Origin: RGIG7332 sp045580305
GTDB taxonomy: Bacteria > Bacillota > Clostridia > Oscillospirales > JAAYXM01
Reading direction: 5' to 3'
Assembly: GCA_045580305.1 (NCBI GenBank)
Contig: JAZNNQ010000027.1
Coordinates: forward strand, 76,820 to 140,819
DNA length: 64,000 nucleotides
Shown here: positions 35,995 to 45,208 of the stretch, piece after piece
Layout of the letters: each line of letters starts with the position of its first letter
How positions within the stretch are numbered: the first letter of the stretch is position 1
Made by a program: the position numbers and the translations under genes
The notes under the pieces: model-generated
What the model was told of the DNA's origin: nothing
The model's input: only the letters and a program-made list of their open reading frames with translations
Database searches by the model: none

Positions 35995-36438
35995 ATGAAA
36001 ATGAATAAAAAAGAGTACCAACAAATGGCGGAAAGAGAAGCGGAAAAATCACCGATTTTAAAGGACTGCATAAAGGCTTTTTTAATAGGCGGTGCAATTT
36101 GCGCGTTAGGCGAGGTAATACTGGAGTGCTATAAGGCTTTTGGCAATACCCATGAAATGGCGGCATCTCTCACCTCGATTACCCTTATAGGACTTTCGGC
36201 ACTTCTTACCGGACTGGGACTGTACGATAAAATTGCAAAGCACGCGGGCGCGGGCACACTTGTGCCTATAACCGGCTTTGCCAATTCCATCGTCGCCTCG
36301 GCGCTGGAATTTAAAAGCGAAGGCTTTATTCTTGGTATGTGTGCTAAGATGTTTGCTATTGCGGGACCGGTGCTGGTATTTGGCACTACAGCAAGCGTTA
36401 TTTACGGAATAATTTATTATTTCATTTTAATGTTGTAA
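35995..36438 (+). CDS. spoVAC: Stage V sporulation protein AC
   Basis: The 147-residue membrane protein matches SpoVAC: a polar N-terminus (MKMNKKEYQQMAEREAEKSP), then KAFLIGGAICALGE, GAGTLVPITGFANSI and SALEFKSEG. SpoVAC is a mechanosensitive part of the channel that moves dipicolinic acid into the forespore. Unusually its usual partners spoVAD and spoVAE are not adjacent but lie at 50.5-51.9 kb. Its presence marks the organism as a spore former. Confidence 0.93.
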   Translation: MKMNKKEYQQMAEREAEKSPILKDCIKAFLIGGAICALGEVILECYKAFGNTHEMAASLTSITLIGLSALLTGLGLYDKIAKHAGAGTLVPITGFANSIVASALEFKSEGFILGMCAKMFAIAGPVLVFGTTASVIYGIIYYFILML

Positions 36439-36607
36439 TAAAAAATTTATCGCCCTATGTTATTGATATATTTTTGTTTGCATTTTGAAAAAAGTTGTGA
36501 TATGATAAAATCAAAGGAAAATTCTGTAATGCAGAAGTGAAATATCGCAAAATAAATTGCGTTAAAATTCTTATTGCCGCATATGCTGCGACGGATTGGA
36601 GACAAAA

Positions 36608-37306
36608 ATGAAAAAGATTTATGAGGGCAAGACAAAAGATGTATACAGCCTTGACAACGGCAATGTACTGCTTAAGTTTAAGGATGATTGCACAGGCAAG
36701 GACGGCGTGTTTGATCCGGGTGAAAACTCTGTAGGTCTTACTATAGAGGGTATCGGCCGCGCAAATCTTCAGACATCCGTATATTATTTCGAGCTTCTTA
36801 AGAAAGCGGGCATCAAGACCCACTATGTAAGTGCTGATATTGATGCGGCTACTATGGAAGTTCTCCCTGCAGAGTGCTTTGGTAAGGAGCTTGGCGGCGG
36901 CGGTCTTGAGGTTATTTGCCGTCTTGTTGCTACCGGTAGCTTTATTCGCAGATATGGCGAGTATATTAAGGATGGCACCGTACTCGAGGGCGGCTATGTT
37001 GAGTGCACCTTCAAGAACGATGAAAAGGGCGATCCGCTGGTAACCGGCGAAGGCCTCGTTGCGCTTAAGGTTATGACCGCTGAAATGTTTGAGAGCTTAA
37101 AGGATCAGACTTTAAAAATCACAAAGATCGTTGCAGACGATCTTAAGACCTTAGGTCTTGACCTTTGGGATATTAAGTTTGAGTTCGGCTACAACAACGG
37201 TGAAGTTGTTCTGATTGACGAGATCGCATCAGGCAATATGCGTGTCTACAAGGACGGCAAGATCGTTGATCCTATCGAGCTTACCAAGATCATCAACAAC
37301 AGATAA
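36608..37306 (+). CDS. purC: SAICAR synthetase
   Basis: The 232-residue enzyme of purine synthesis joins aspartate to CAIR. It shows KIYEGKTKDVY at the N-terminus, FKDDCTG, VICRLVATGS and the C-terminal LIDEIASGNMRVY. A GGAG site is seven bases before the ATG. It stands alone; no other pur genes are in the window. The 170 bases upstream carry an A+T-rich promoter-like stretch (TATGATAAAAT near 36500) but no purine riboswitch that I can recognise. Confidence 0.95.
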   Translation: MKKIYEGKTKDVYSLDNGNVLLKFKDDCTGKDGVFDPGENSVGLTIEGIGRANLQTSVYYFELLKKAGIKTHYVSADIDAATMEVLPAECFGKELGGGGLEVICRLVATGSFIRRYGEYIKDGTVLEGGYVECTFKNDEKGDPLVTGEGLVALKVMTAEMFESLKDQTLKITKIVADDLKTLGLDLWDIKFEFGYNNGEVVLIDEIASGNMRVYKDGKIVDPIELTKIINNR

Positions 37307-37315
37307 GAAAAAGAA

Positions 37316-37345
37316 AAACCCTCGAGGACGAACCCTCGAGGGTTT
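37316..37345. terminator. Terminator after purC
   Basis: AAACCCTCGAGG pairs with CCTCGAGGGTTT and is followed by TATTTAATTTTTTT. Confidence 0.88.
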
Positions 37346-37389
37346 ATTTAATTTTTTTAAAGTTACCGAAGAGTTCAAAGCCGCAATAG

Positions 37390-38208
37390 TTATAAACGAT
37401 TTTTCATATACTCGCTTGGGATAATTCCCATAATTTTCTTAAAAGTCCTTGAAAATACAAGAGGCTCGTAGCCTACCGAATGAGCAACCGTGGCAACCGA
37501 TGCCTGAGGTAATTTAAGCAGGTCGCAAGCGGACTTTATGCGAAGGCGGGCCAAATATTCCTGGGGAGAAAGTCCGGTTTTTTCCTTGAAAATCTCATAT
37601 AAATAACTGCGGTTCAGGCCGATGTTTTTTGCGATGGATTCAATTCGCAGTTCTTTTTCCATATAGTGCATATTCATATAATAAATCGCGCGGGAAACAT
37701 ACTCGTCCTGCTGGAGCAGCTCCGCATCTGCAGAGGAGTTTTGCACATAAGAGAGCTCGGCAAAAAACTCGAAGATCTTACCGGCGAGAAGAATGTCGCG
37801 GAAATTGCCGTGAGCGTCGGCGGTGTGGATCATTTCCTTAAAAAGAGCTGGGATGCGGCTTTCCTTACAACCGTGGATCACCGGGTTTTCGGGGGTTATG
37901 TTTAATTTCGATAAAAACTCGTCCACGGTTTTGCCACTCAAATACAGCCAGGAAAAACACCAGGGATCATCCTCTACAACCTCGGTGCGAAGCTCACCGT
38001 CAAAGGAAATGATGCAGTCGCCCTTGCTAACATTGAATCTGTTGCCATTGATCTCAAAATAACCTTCGCCACAGTGACAATATTGAATTAAGGTTGAGCG
38101 AGTAAGTACGGGTCCAAACGACGCGTTGCCGAATGGAGCATCGTCTGCACCGCAGGAATTTACCGTAAGCGAAAAGGATGAAGCGTAAGGAAAACTGTAA
38201 AAATCCAT
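37390..38208 (-). CDS. AraC family regulator with cupin sensor
   Basis: The 272-residue protein has an N-terminal cupin-like AraC binding domain (CHCGEGYFEINGNRFNVSKGD) and a C-terminal pair of helix-turn-helix units (RIESIAKNIGLNRSYLYEIF, ATVAHSVGYEPLVFSRTFKK, PSEYMKNR). The ATG at 38208 (MDFYSFPY) has GGTGATG upstream. It is divergent from the Gfo/Idh/MocA oxidoreductase gene 107 bases away, its likely target. Confidence 0.88.
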   Translation of the reverse strand: MDFYSFPYASSFSLTVNSCGADDAPFGNASFGPVLTRSTLIQYCHCGEGYFEINGNRFNVSKGDCIISFDGELRTEVVEDDPWCFSWLYLSGKTVDEFLSKLNITPENPVIHGCKESRIPALFKEMIHTADAHGNFRDILLAGKIFEFFAELSYVQNSSADAELLQQDEYVSRAIYYMNMHYMEKELRIESIAKNIGLNRSYLYEIFKEKTGLSPQEYLARLRIKSACDLLKLPQASVATVAHSVGYEPLVFSRTFKKIMGIIPSEYMKNRL

Positions 38209-38263
38209 TTTAACATCACCTAAAATACCCAACATTTAATATGGTGATGCTAACATAATGATA

Positions 38264-38292
38264 TTGTTTTGTCAAGGGGTGTATGCTATTCT
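38264..38292 (+). promoter_or_regulatory. Promoter of the Gfo/Idh gene
   Basis: TTGTTT (38264-38269), 17 bases, TATTCT (38287-38292), between the divergent AraC and oxidoreductase genes. Confidence 0.5.
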
Positions 38293-38315
38293 AACCTCAC
38301 AAGGAGGTCGAGGTT

Positions 38316-39374
38316 ATGAAAAAATATAAGGTTGGTATGGTAGGCGTAGGTCGCGGCACCGCCTACGGTCATATTTTTGTCAATCATCCGGATACCGAGG
38401 TTTGCGCTCTATGCGATATGAATGAGGAGAGCCTTGAACAAAACGGAAAAGATTTCGGTATTGATGATAAGCATTTGTTCTTAAATTATGAGGATATGTT
38501 AAATGACGATGTGGATATTATCGTTTTAGGTACTCCAATTCCCTTGCACGCGGAGCAGACCATTAAAGGGCTTGAGGCGGGCAAGCACATCCTTTGCGAG
38601 GTGACCGCGTCTGATAATCTCAAGGACTGTCAGCGTATGGTGGATGCGGTAAGAGCGGCTAAAACCAAGTTCATGCTGGCTGAAAATTGCAACTATATGA
38701 ATTTTGTTCTGGAGTGGGACAAGTACATAAAGGCAGGCAAGATAGGCACTCCCTTCTATGCCGAGGCGGACTATGTTCACGAAATAAGAGACAAGGTTGA
38801 CGGTAAGTGGCGCGCAAATCGTGCACCGCTGCATTATTGCTCGCATAGTTTAGGGCCAATACTTAAATGGATGGATGACTATGTTGTGCGCTGCACTGCA
38901 TCGGGGAGTCAGTCCCGATCATTTGAGAATAAAACTATCGGCAACATCGATATGCAGGTTGGACTTTTTGAAACCGCAAAGGGTGCAACCATCAAGGTGC
39001 TGAGGAGTTCGGTTGCACTTCGCCACCCGTCCATCGGCGGATACAGCATTTACGGCACGGGCGGCTTCCTTGAGAGCAGCCGTGAAGGCTACGACGGCGT
39101 GGGTCTTCGCTATTTCAGCGACCTTGACCCGGATGCGGGTCGTAAGATTGCGATTTCATCCTCTGATATTGACGCACCCAAGGAGGCGCAGGAGGGTGGC
39201 CACGGCACAAGTGAGTATTACCTTGTGCGCGATTTCTTAAAGTGCATTGAGGAGGACACTACACCGCCCATTGATATTGTCCGCGCAATGGATATGACCG
39301 TTCCCGGTCTTATCGCACACGAGGCGGCAATGAAGGGCGGCGTCTGGCTGGATGTGCCGCGAATTACGGATTAA
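38316..39374 (+). CDS. Gfo/Idh/MocA family oxidoreductase
   Basis: The 352-residue protein has an N-terminal Rossmann fold (VGMVGVGRGTAYGH, then LCDMN), the ILGTP-type VLGTPIPLHAEQ strand and EVTASDNLKDCQ, which stands where other members have the EKP motif. Members oxidise or epimerise sugars and inositols with NAD(P). The replacement of Lys in EKP by VTA means the standard catalytic lysine is not obvious. AAGGAGG precedes the ATG. Confidence 0.87.
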   Translation: MKKYKVGMVGVGRGTAYGHIFVNHPDTEVCALCDMNEESLEQNGKDFGIDDKHLFLNYEDMLNDDVDIIVLGTPIPLHAEQTIKGLEAGKHILCEVTASDNLKDCQRMVDAVRAAKTKFMLAENCNYMNFVLEWDKYIKAGKIGTPFYAEADYVHEIRDKVDGKWRANRAPLHYCSHSLGPILKWMDDYVVRCTASGSQSRSFENKTIGNIDMQVGLFETAKGATIKVLRSSVALRHPSIGGYSIYGTGGFLESSREGYDGVGLRYFSDLDPDAGRKIAISSSDIDAPKEAQEGGHGTSEYYLVRDFLKCIEEDTTPPIDIVRAMDMTVPGLIAHEAAMKGGVWLDVPRITD

Positions 39375-39379
39375 CGACA

Positions 39380-39408
39380 AAAAGCTCTGTGCTTAGCACA
39401 GAGCTTTT
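39380..39408. terminator. Terminator between Gfo/Idh and psd
   Basis: AAAAGCTCTGTGC and GCACAGAGCTTTT form a perfect stem around TTA; it serves both convergent genes and overlaps the psd stop. Confidence 0.88.
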
Positions 39409-40244
39409 CCTATTTCTTCGTTCATTTTAATCGGGGTTTCCAACCCGTTTCGGGTATTCTCGAAAAAGATTTGGGGGACTTCTATATTTTTTTCAACCAG
39501 GAGCACCACGGTGGAGCCGCCGTATAAGAACATACCTTTTTCCTCACCGCGAACTACTTTGCCCACACCCCGGTGGTTTTTGATTTTACCAACCAGCATA
39601 GCGCCGACCTCCATCTGGACGATTTTTCCCAGAGTCGCACTTTCCATAACCGTATATTCACGACAATTGCGGGTAAATACGGGGAGGGATGCGAGAGCTA
39701 TGGGGCGCACTGTGTGGAGTTTCCCCGGGATAAAGATATTTTCGCCCTTGCTGCCGGTAACCGGGTAGCTATAGCGGTGATAGTGATTTACACAAAGACG
39801 GAGAACTATACAAGTACCGCCGATAAATTTCTCGGCAAGTTCTTTGTTTTCAAGCATCTCAGACACTGAATACACGCTCTGTTTAATCGGGATTATTTCA
39901 TCCCCGGTAATGGGATACGCGGAAAGCAGACCATCAGATGGGGAGATAAGCGAGGTGTCAGGTGCTGTAATAGGACGGAGACCGTCCTTGATTTTGCGGA
40001 CAAAACAGTCGTTAAAGCACTTAAAATTATCGCTTTCAAAATCTCTTAGGTCAATATTATTTTTCTCCACAAACGATTTTATTAAAAAGCGGGAGAGTGA
40101 GGAGTCCATAAATTTACCGCACAAAATTGATATAGGACGGGAAATAAGAACTCTGAGTATCAGCCGGCCGAAAAAGTTATGGTATAAAAATTTAAGACCA
40201 AAACCATCCTTTTCCGGGGCAACACCTTTTCTGTAATCAGCCAT
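39393..40244 (-). CDS. psd: Phosphatidylserine decarboxylase
   Basis: The 283-residue proenzyme makes phosphatidylethanolamine. It shows SPSDG, the membrane-facing HYHRYSYPV (catalytic His), and the self-cleavage site in FLYGGSTVVLL, where Gly-Ser is cut to form the pyruvoyl group (LGST in most enzymes, GGST here). It is the last gene of a phospholipid unit and lies four bases after pssA. Confidence 0.93.
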   Translation of the reverse strand: MADYRKGVAPEKDGFGLKFLYHNFFGRLILRVLISRPISILCGKFMDSSLSRFLIKSFVEKNNIDLRDFESDNFKCFNDCFVRKIKDGLRPITAPDTSLISPSDGLLSAYPITGDEIIPIKQSVYSVSEMLENKELAEKFIGGTCIVLRLCVNHYHRYSYPVTGSKGENIFIPGKLHTVRPIALASLPVFTRNCREYTVMESATLGKIVQMEVGAMLVGKIKNHRGVGKVVRGEEKGMFLYGGSTVVLLVEKNIEVPQIFFENTRNGLETPIKMNEEIGKALC

Positions 40245-40248
40245 AGTA

Positions 40249-40938
40249 TTACCTATTTAGAATGAAGATCGCAAGAGCGATACACTCAATAACACCAATA
40301 CCTATCATAACCAGAATACCGCGCATACCAAACTTCGGCACATTGAACTTCAAAAGGAAGCACAGACCGGTTATGAGAAGGAAGGGCACATACAAGAAGG
40401 AAAGGTCCGCGGGAACAAGATACTGCAAGAGCATAATTGTGGGGAAGATAAGCGCGGAGTTTGTCACCGGAAGGCCGGTATAAACCCTTCTTGAGCCACT
40501 TTCACTTTTCTGACGAAGCTCCTCGGTTACATTGAAGTGTGCAAGGCGGATCATAGCCGCGAGCACATAGAAAATCATAATCAGCGCAAAGGGGAGTTTA
40601 ATATACCAATAGTCGAAGTTAAGTTCAAAAAGCGAGAAGGTCTCGGCAAAAGGTGATACCCGGAGGCAAGCGATGCCGATACATACGGGAAGCACGCCGA
40701 ATGCCACTAAGTCAGAGAAGGAATCTATTTGTATACCAAAACTCTTTTCTGCATCGGTGCGGTTTCTTTTAGTGCGGGCAACCCTGCCGTCAAAGGAGTC
40801 GAGAAGACCACAGAAAAGCAGGAAGAAAACGCCTAAATAAGGATGCCCTGCGCCGCTTAAGGACACAACAATGCCAATACACGCGGAAATTAGCGACAAA
40901 TATGTTAAAATTACCGTATAATTATAAACACCAATCAT
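40249..40938 (-). CDS. pssA: CDP-diacylglycerol-serine O-phosphatidyltransferase
   Basis: The 229-residue membrane enzyme has the CDP-alcohol phosphotransferase signature with spaced aspartates: LLDSFDGRVART, then FGIQIDSFSDLVAFG. About seven helices are present. The following psd gene supports a phosphatidylserine role. It lies 17 bases after the flippase-like gene. Confidence 0.92.
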   Translation of the reverse strand: MIGVYNYTVILTYLSLISACIGIVVSLSGAGHPYLGVFFLLFCGLLDSFDGRVARTKRNRTDAEKSFGIQIDSFSDLVAFGVLPVCIGIACLRVSPFAETFSLFELNFDYWYIKLPFALIMIFYVLAAMIRLAHFNVTEELRQKSESGSRRVYTGLPVTNSALIFPTIMLLQYLVPADLSFLYVPFLLITGLCFLLKFNVPKFGMRGILVMIGIGVIECIALAIFILNR

Positions 40939-40955
40939 ATCTGAAACCCCTTTTT

Positions 40956-42026
40956 CTATTTCTTATCCCTTTTTTTAAGCGCCCTGTAACCCAAAAGAGT
41001 AATAAGACCGCATATTATAACACAAATGTAGAATGAAAATGAGCGGGAAACAAGCTCTAAACTGACAGCGCTCGTTTCGCTCATAATCGCGCCAAAACCG
41101 TCTAACATAAGGTAATCGGAAACACCTATTGCACCGGGGATTGGGATGGAGTTTGAGCCCAACACCACATAACCCTGAAGCGCAAATAAATCAAACGCCT
41201 TTGAGGGACTTCCGCCGGAAGCTAGATAGGTAAACATTGTGACAGCGATTTGCGAGATGCGCTGAAGCAAATTGAAAACAAAAGTAAAAATAAGCGTTTT
41301 GGAGTGGCCGGAAAGAAGCTTTGAATACTCACGATATGAGTTCATATATGCATTAAGCTTTTCCTGGCGAGCATCTTCGTTCTTTAAAATCCTAACCTTG
41401 CACAGCAGGTGTAAGCCACCGCGACAAATTTTGTGAAGCAGCTTATCGTGTCGCAAGAGAAGGAAAAAGAACAAAGCGAGTGCCAATTGAACAACCGCAC
41501 CGATTATAATGAGCAGTTGTGAGAAACCGCTGAAGGTCGCGAAGGTTGAAGGAAAGAATACAAAGCAGAAAAGACCGATAGCGATAATGGCCAGAATATA
41601 CATAAGAAGATTTGCAAGCAAAATTACGGTTACCACCATAGGCGGGATATTATCCTTAACCATAAAGTAGGCACTCACCGGCTGACCGCCTGTGGCAGAC
41701 GGGGTGATTGCGGAAAAGTAAATGTCGCCTGTTGAATATAAAATTCCACGATGCAGCGATTGCTTGTACCCGAAGGCGCGACACAGAAGCAGAAGAGCGA
41801 AAGCCTCAAAAACAATAAAGCCAAGCATCGAAATAAAGGAAATCACAAGCCATAAGGGGTCGGAACTTTTCAAAAAATCGACAAAGCGGGAAATGGAAAA
41901 CTCACGACTTTGTTGCATGACAACAAAGATGCTGAGTGCGGCAATGAATACAAAAAGTACCGACCAAAGCACCTGCTTGCGGGCGTATGTTTTTGGGGAC
42001 TCATGCTTTTTGTTTCCAGAAATCAT
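40956..42026 (-). CDS. MprF-N-terminal-like flippase domain protein (UPF0104)
   Basis: The 356-residue protein has about eight membrane helices and the conserved SAITPSATGGQPVSAY loop found in the flippase part of MprF and in free-standing UPF0104 proteins. The C-terminal half has GSNSIPIPGAIGVSD, also conserved. It lacks the lysyltransferase domain of full MprF. Lipid translocation is likely from its family and its place between a PAP2 enzyme and pssA. The ATG overlaps the PAP2 stop (ATGA). Confidence 0.82.
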   Translation of the reverse strand: MISGNKKHESPKTYARKQVLWSVLFVFIAALSIFVVMQQSREFSISRFVDFLKSSDPLWLVISFISMLGFIVFEAFALLLLCRAFGYKQSLHRGILYSTGDIYFSAITPSATGGQPVSAYFMVKDNIPPMVVTVILLANLLMYILAIIAIGLFCFVFFPSTFATFSGFSQLLIIIGAVVQLALALFFFLLLRHDKLLHKICRGGLHLLCKVRILKNEDARQEKLNAYMNSYREYSKLLSGHSKTLIFTFVFNLLQRISQIAVTMFTYLASGGSPSKAFDLFALQGYVVLGSNSIPIPGAIGVSDYLMLDGFGAIMSETSAVSLELVSRSFSFYICVIICGLITLLGYRALKKRDKK

Positions 42027-42718
42027 AATAAAATATCCTCATTAGCGCACTCCTTTTGAACCGAGGCCGGCTCAAATTTATAGAAAACGCGCCATAATTT
42101 AAACCGTTTGGATAAGAACCAACCGATTTCAAGAACGGCAATTCCTGCTAAAATATCCACCACAAAATGTTGCTTGACCAATACGGTGGAGGCGAAAACA
42201 AGAAGGGTAAACACAAACTGCGCGGGGGCATACCAACGGGGAGCGTCCTTTACCATACAAGCCGCCCTAAAGCAAAGCCAACTCTCAACACAGTGGATTG
42301 AGGGCAACAATGAAGTAGGCGTATCGAGATAATAGATAAGGCGGGTCACATGATCCCAAAAGCCGTTACCGGTAACCTCGGGTCGTACAATTGTTGCAGG
42401 GAAAACCAGGAAAAGAACAAAGCAAAACACCTTCGCAATAAGGTCGGCGGTAACCATATGATAATACCCACCGCGGCCAAGGCGAGTGTGGTAAACATAG
42501 TTCCAGACCCACTGGACATACGCCAGAACATAAAAAAGCATAAACCAAGGCACAAAGGGGATGATTTCATCCAAGCGGGTTGTGAAATCATAGTGGTTGG
42601 CGTTTAGCGTGAGAAACTTAGTTCCCGTATATGCGATGAGATTAAATATAATTATAAAAATGACCGGAATATATGCAAATTTAGGAAAAAATTTACCGTT
42701 GTTATCTTTAAGTTTCAT
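42023..42718 (-). CDS. PAP2 superfamily lipid phosphatase/transferase
   Basis: The 231-residue protein has six helices and the three PAP2 motifs: the first as VFPATIVRPEV, the second as LPSIHCVES (catalytic His), and the third as STVLVKQHFVVDILAG (His and Asp). The PSIH form resembles AUR1/inositol-phosphoceramide-like members more than PgpB. The start is uncertain: ATG at 42718 (MKLKDNNG) or at 42730. It is the first gene of the unit PAP2-flippase-pssA-psd. Confidence 0.82.
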   Translation of the reverse strand: MKLKDNNGKFFPKFAYIPVIFIIIFNLIAYTGTKFLTLNANHYDFTTRLDEIIPFVPWFMLFYVLAYVQWVWNYVYHTRLGRGGYYHMVTADLIAKVFCFVLFLVFPATIVRPEVTGNGFWDHVTRLIYYLDTPTSLLPSIHCVESWLCFRAACMVKDAPRWYAPAQFVFTLLVFASTVLVKQHFVVDILAGIAVLEIGWFLSKRFKLWRVFYKFEPASVQKECANEDILL

Positions 42719-42820
42719 AAAAAAACCCATTTCATCAAAGTGGAATACCATTTATGAAATTATACCATATTTGCATAGATAAGTAAAGACAAAAAAACAA
42801 GGGGCATTGCCCCTTGTTCT

Positions 42821-44293
42821 TTATTTCGTATAAAATTTGCGTAAAGCACAGTAAAGTTCGTACTTTTTGTTATAGATCTCAGCCTTTCCCGGATCAGGAA
42901 GGTAAGATTTACCATAGCGAAGGAAGTGCTTTGCCACATCAAAAACAGGAAGGCCTTTCGTCGCCGCAAAGCCTAAAATCGCACTGCCCATAGCGCCGGT
43001 TTCATCCGCTAAAACAGGAATGATCTCGCAACCTAAAATATCCGCCTTGATCTGAAGCCAGGGTGCGCTTTTCGCACCGCCGCCGCAGGCAAAAAGTCGA
43101 TCAAGCTTAATGCCGCCACCACTTAACTTTTCCTGGTTATAGCGCATTTCAAGGGTTATACCCTCCAGTACTGCACGGTAAATGTCAGAAAGACGGGTGC
43201 TTGTGGTAAGACCCGCTATAAGGCCGGTTGCGGAAGCATCTACATCGGGGGTGCCGCCCATACCTTGCAGGAAAGGGAGCACCATAAGATCCGACGGAGT
43301 GTCCGGACAGGTATCGTCCAAATATGCATAAATACTCTTGTCTGCACTTTTTGCACCATCCAGCAGGGCAGCCTCAAAGCAGTCCCTGAACCATCTGACG
43401 ACCGAGCCGGCGGAGATATTATAAGCGTATGTAACATAGCCGGAATTATTGAGATATGGAACCGAGGCAAAATGATTTGCATAAAATTCGTGATTTTCCG
43501 GTATATCAGAGAAAAGCGGAGTTATGCACTCGCAAGTGCCCGAGGTGTCCACTGCGTCACCGGGATTTAAAACACCGGCACCCAGCGCATTTACGATCTG
43601 GTCGTGGCCGCCGATGACGATGGATGTATCTTCGTTTAAGCCAAGTTCACGGGCAAGGTCGGGTAAAATTTTCCCGATAACCGAGCCGGTTTTGACAACT
43701 TCGGGAAGCTCATCTTTTAAAATGCCCGTTTTTTGGAGCAGTTCATCGGACCAACACCTGTTTTTAACATCAAAAAGAAGACTGCGACAAGCAAGAGAAA
43801 CATCTGTTGCGGTCTCACCGGATAAGATGTAGGTGATGTAGGTTGCCACAAAAAGGAACTTCCATATGGATTTATCCGCAATTTCCTTGGTATAGAGCAT
43901 ATTGGCAAGGGAGAAGGAGGGGTCGGGCAGGACTTTTGCAATTTCTACAAAGGTATCATCGCCGATTTTTTCCACAAGCTTTGAAAAAGCGGAGGAGTCG
44001 TGATTGCCGTAGTAGAGCAGAATATCGCCAACGGGCGTACCATCCTCGTACAGTGCGACAAAAGATTCGCCAAAGGAAGCAACCGTGATGGCGCAGACCT
44101 CTTTCGGTGGGATTTTCTTAAGACACTCTTTGAGTACAAAAAGTACGCTGTTCCTCAAAACTTCAGCGGGCAGAGTGGTAGTGCCCGAAGGAAGATTATA
44201 CTCGGTATATGCTTTCGCGTGCTGGATACCGTCTGAGGTAAATGCAACGCATTTACAGCCGGTACCGCCTATATCAATACCAAGGCTATACAT
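42821..44293 (-). CDS. FGGY family carbohydrate kinase
   Basis: The 490-residue kinase has both FGGY halves: SLGIDIGGTGCKCVAF at the N-terminus, IGGHDQIVNALGAG and GTCECITPL in the middle, and LFACGGGAKSAPWLQIKADI near the C-terminus. It is most like xylulokinase-type members, but the sugar is not clear. Its ATG overlaps the stop of the aldolase gene by one base. A kinase followed by an aldolase product suggests phosphorylation of a ketose before cleavage. Confidence 0.88.
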   Translation of the reverse strand: MYSLGIDIGGTGCKCVAFTSDGIQHAKAYTEYNLPSGTTTLPAEVLRNSVLFVLKECLKKIPPKEVCAITVASFGESFVALYEDGTPVGDILLYYGNHDSSAFSKLVEKIGDDTFVEIAKVLPDPSFSLANMLYTKEIADKSIWKFLFVATYITYILSGETATDVSLACRSLLFDVKNRCWSDELLQKTGILKDELPEVVKTGSVIGKILPDLARELGLNEDTSIVIGGHDQIVNALGAGVLNPGDAVDTSGTCECITPLFSDIPENHEFYANHFASVPYLNNSGYVTYAYNISAGSVVRWFRDCFEAALLDGAKSADKSIYAYLDDTCPDTPSDLMVLPFLQGMGGTPDVDASATGLIAGLTTSTRLSDIYRAVLEGITLEMRYNQEKLSGGGIKLDRLFACGGGAKSAPWLQIKADILGCEIIPVLADETGAMGSAILGFAATKGLPVFDVAKHFLRYGKSYLPDPGKAEIYNKKYELYCALRKFYTK

Positions 44294-45207
44294 TAGCGAA
44301 CCTCCAATTTGGAGTGGTTTCCGGTTGTGTGTAAGAAGTCGTGAATTACCCAGCGGGTGCGCTCGTAAACCTTCTGCTGAGCATATGCGATGTCGCCGGG
44401 CTTTTCTTCGATTGCAAACTCATAGGGCTGGCGGATCTCGGTACCTACATTGATCTTTGCGATACCGTTTGCGATAGCCTCTAAAATATAACTCTGCTTA
44501 ATGCCACTGCCGCCGTGGAGAACAAGGGGCATACCGCCGGTTGCCTTAAATAAGGTAGCAATATGCTCTATGTCAAGGCGCGCCTCAGGCTTCTTTAAAT
44601 GCTTGGTGGAGGATGCAATAGCGCCGTGGAAGCTGCCTGCCGCAACGCTTAACCAGTCACAGCCGGATTCTTTTGCAAAACGGGTAGCCTCTTCGGGTAC
44701 GGTAAAGCCCTTCTTGGATGTGAAAAGTTCCTCATAGCTTAAGCCGATACCGCTGCCCTCGTGACCGGAAACCGCGCCAAGCTCTGCCTCAACTGCTGCA
44801 CCGAAGGAATGAGCAAGCTCTGCTGCCTTTGCGGTGGTTGCGATGTTTTCATTAAGGGATAAGCGTGAGCCGTCAACCATAACCGACTGATAACCGGCAT
44901 CCAGTGCACGCTTTAAAATCTCGATATAGTCAACCTTAAGCTGATCTTCATCGATTGCGGGAACATGGTCTAAGTGAAGTAAGGTGTAGCCGTCCTTGCA
45001 GTGCTTAAAGTACTCTTTTGCAACCGCTTCAGGACTCTGTGACTCGAATTTTTCCCACTCGAGGCGAGCAACCTGCACCATAGCGATACTGTCCTCGTCC
45101 TTAATAGCCTGGGTAACAGGCTCTACCATAGGAAGATAAGGGATATTGAATGCGGGGATAATTGTGCGGGCATCCAGCGCCGCGCGAACTACATCTGCTG
45201 ATTTCAT
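44293..45207 (-). CDS. Class II sugar-phosphate aldolase (Fba/GatY family)
   Basis: The 304-residue zinc aldolase shows LHLDHVPA (catalytic Asp and zinc His), VEAELGAVSGHEGSG, GSFHGA and LHGGSGI, and the C-terminal KINVGTEI. It should cleave a ketose 1-phosphate into DHAP plus an aldehyde. It is more divergent than housekeeping FbaA, in line with a role in a special sugar route. It lies one base after the PocR-type regulator gene. Confidence 0.88.
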   Translation of the reverse strand: MKSADVVRAALDARTIIPAFNIPYLPMVEPVTQAIKDEDSIAMVQVARLEWEKFESQSPEAVAKEYFKHCKDGYTLLHLDHVPAIDEDQLKVDYIEILKRALDAGYQSVMVDGSRLSLNENIATTAKAAELAHSFGAAVEAELGAVSGHEGSGIGLSYEELFTSKKGFTVPEEATRFAKESGCDWLSVAAGSFHGAIASSTKHLKKPEARLDIEHIATLFKATGGMPLVLHGGSGIKQSYILEAIANGIAKINVGTEIRQPYEFAIEEKPGDIAYAQQKVYERTRWVIHDFLHTTGNHSKLEVR

Positions 45208-45208
45208 A

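Noticed and set aside
36439..36607. Possible purine riboswitch before purC
   Set aside because: The conserved core of purine or PRPP/ppGpp aptamers could not be found; only a promoter-like A+T-rich stretch is visible.
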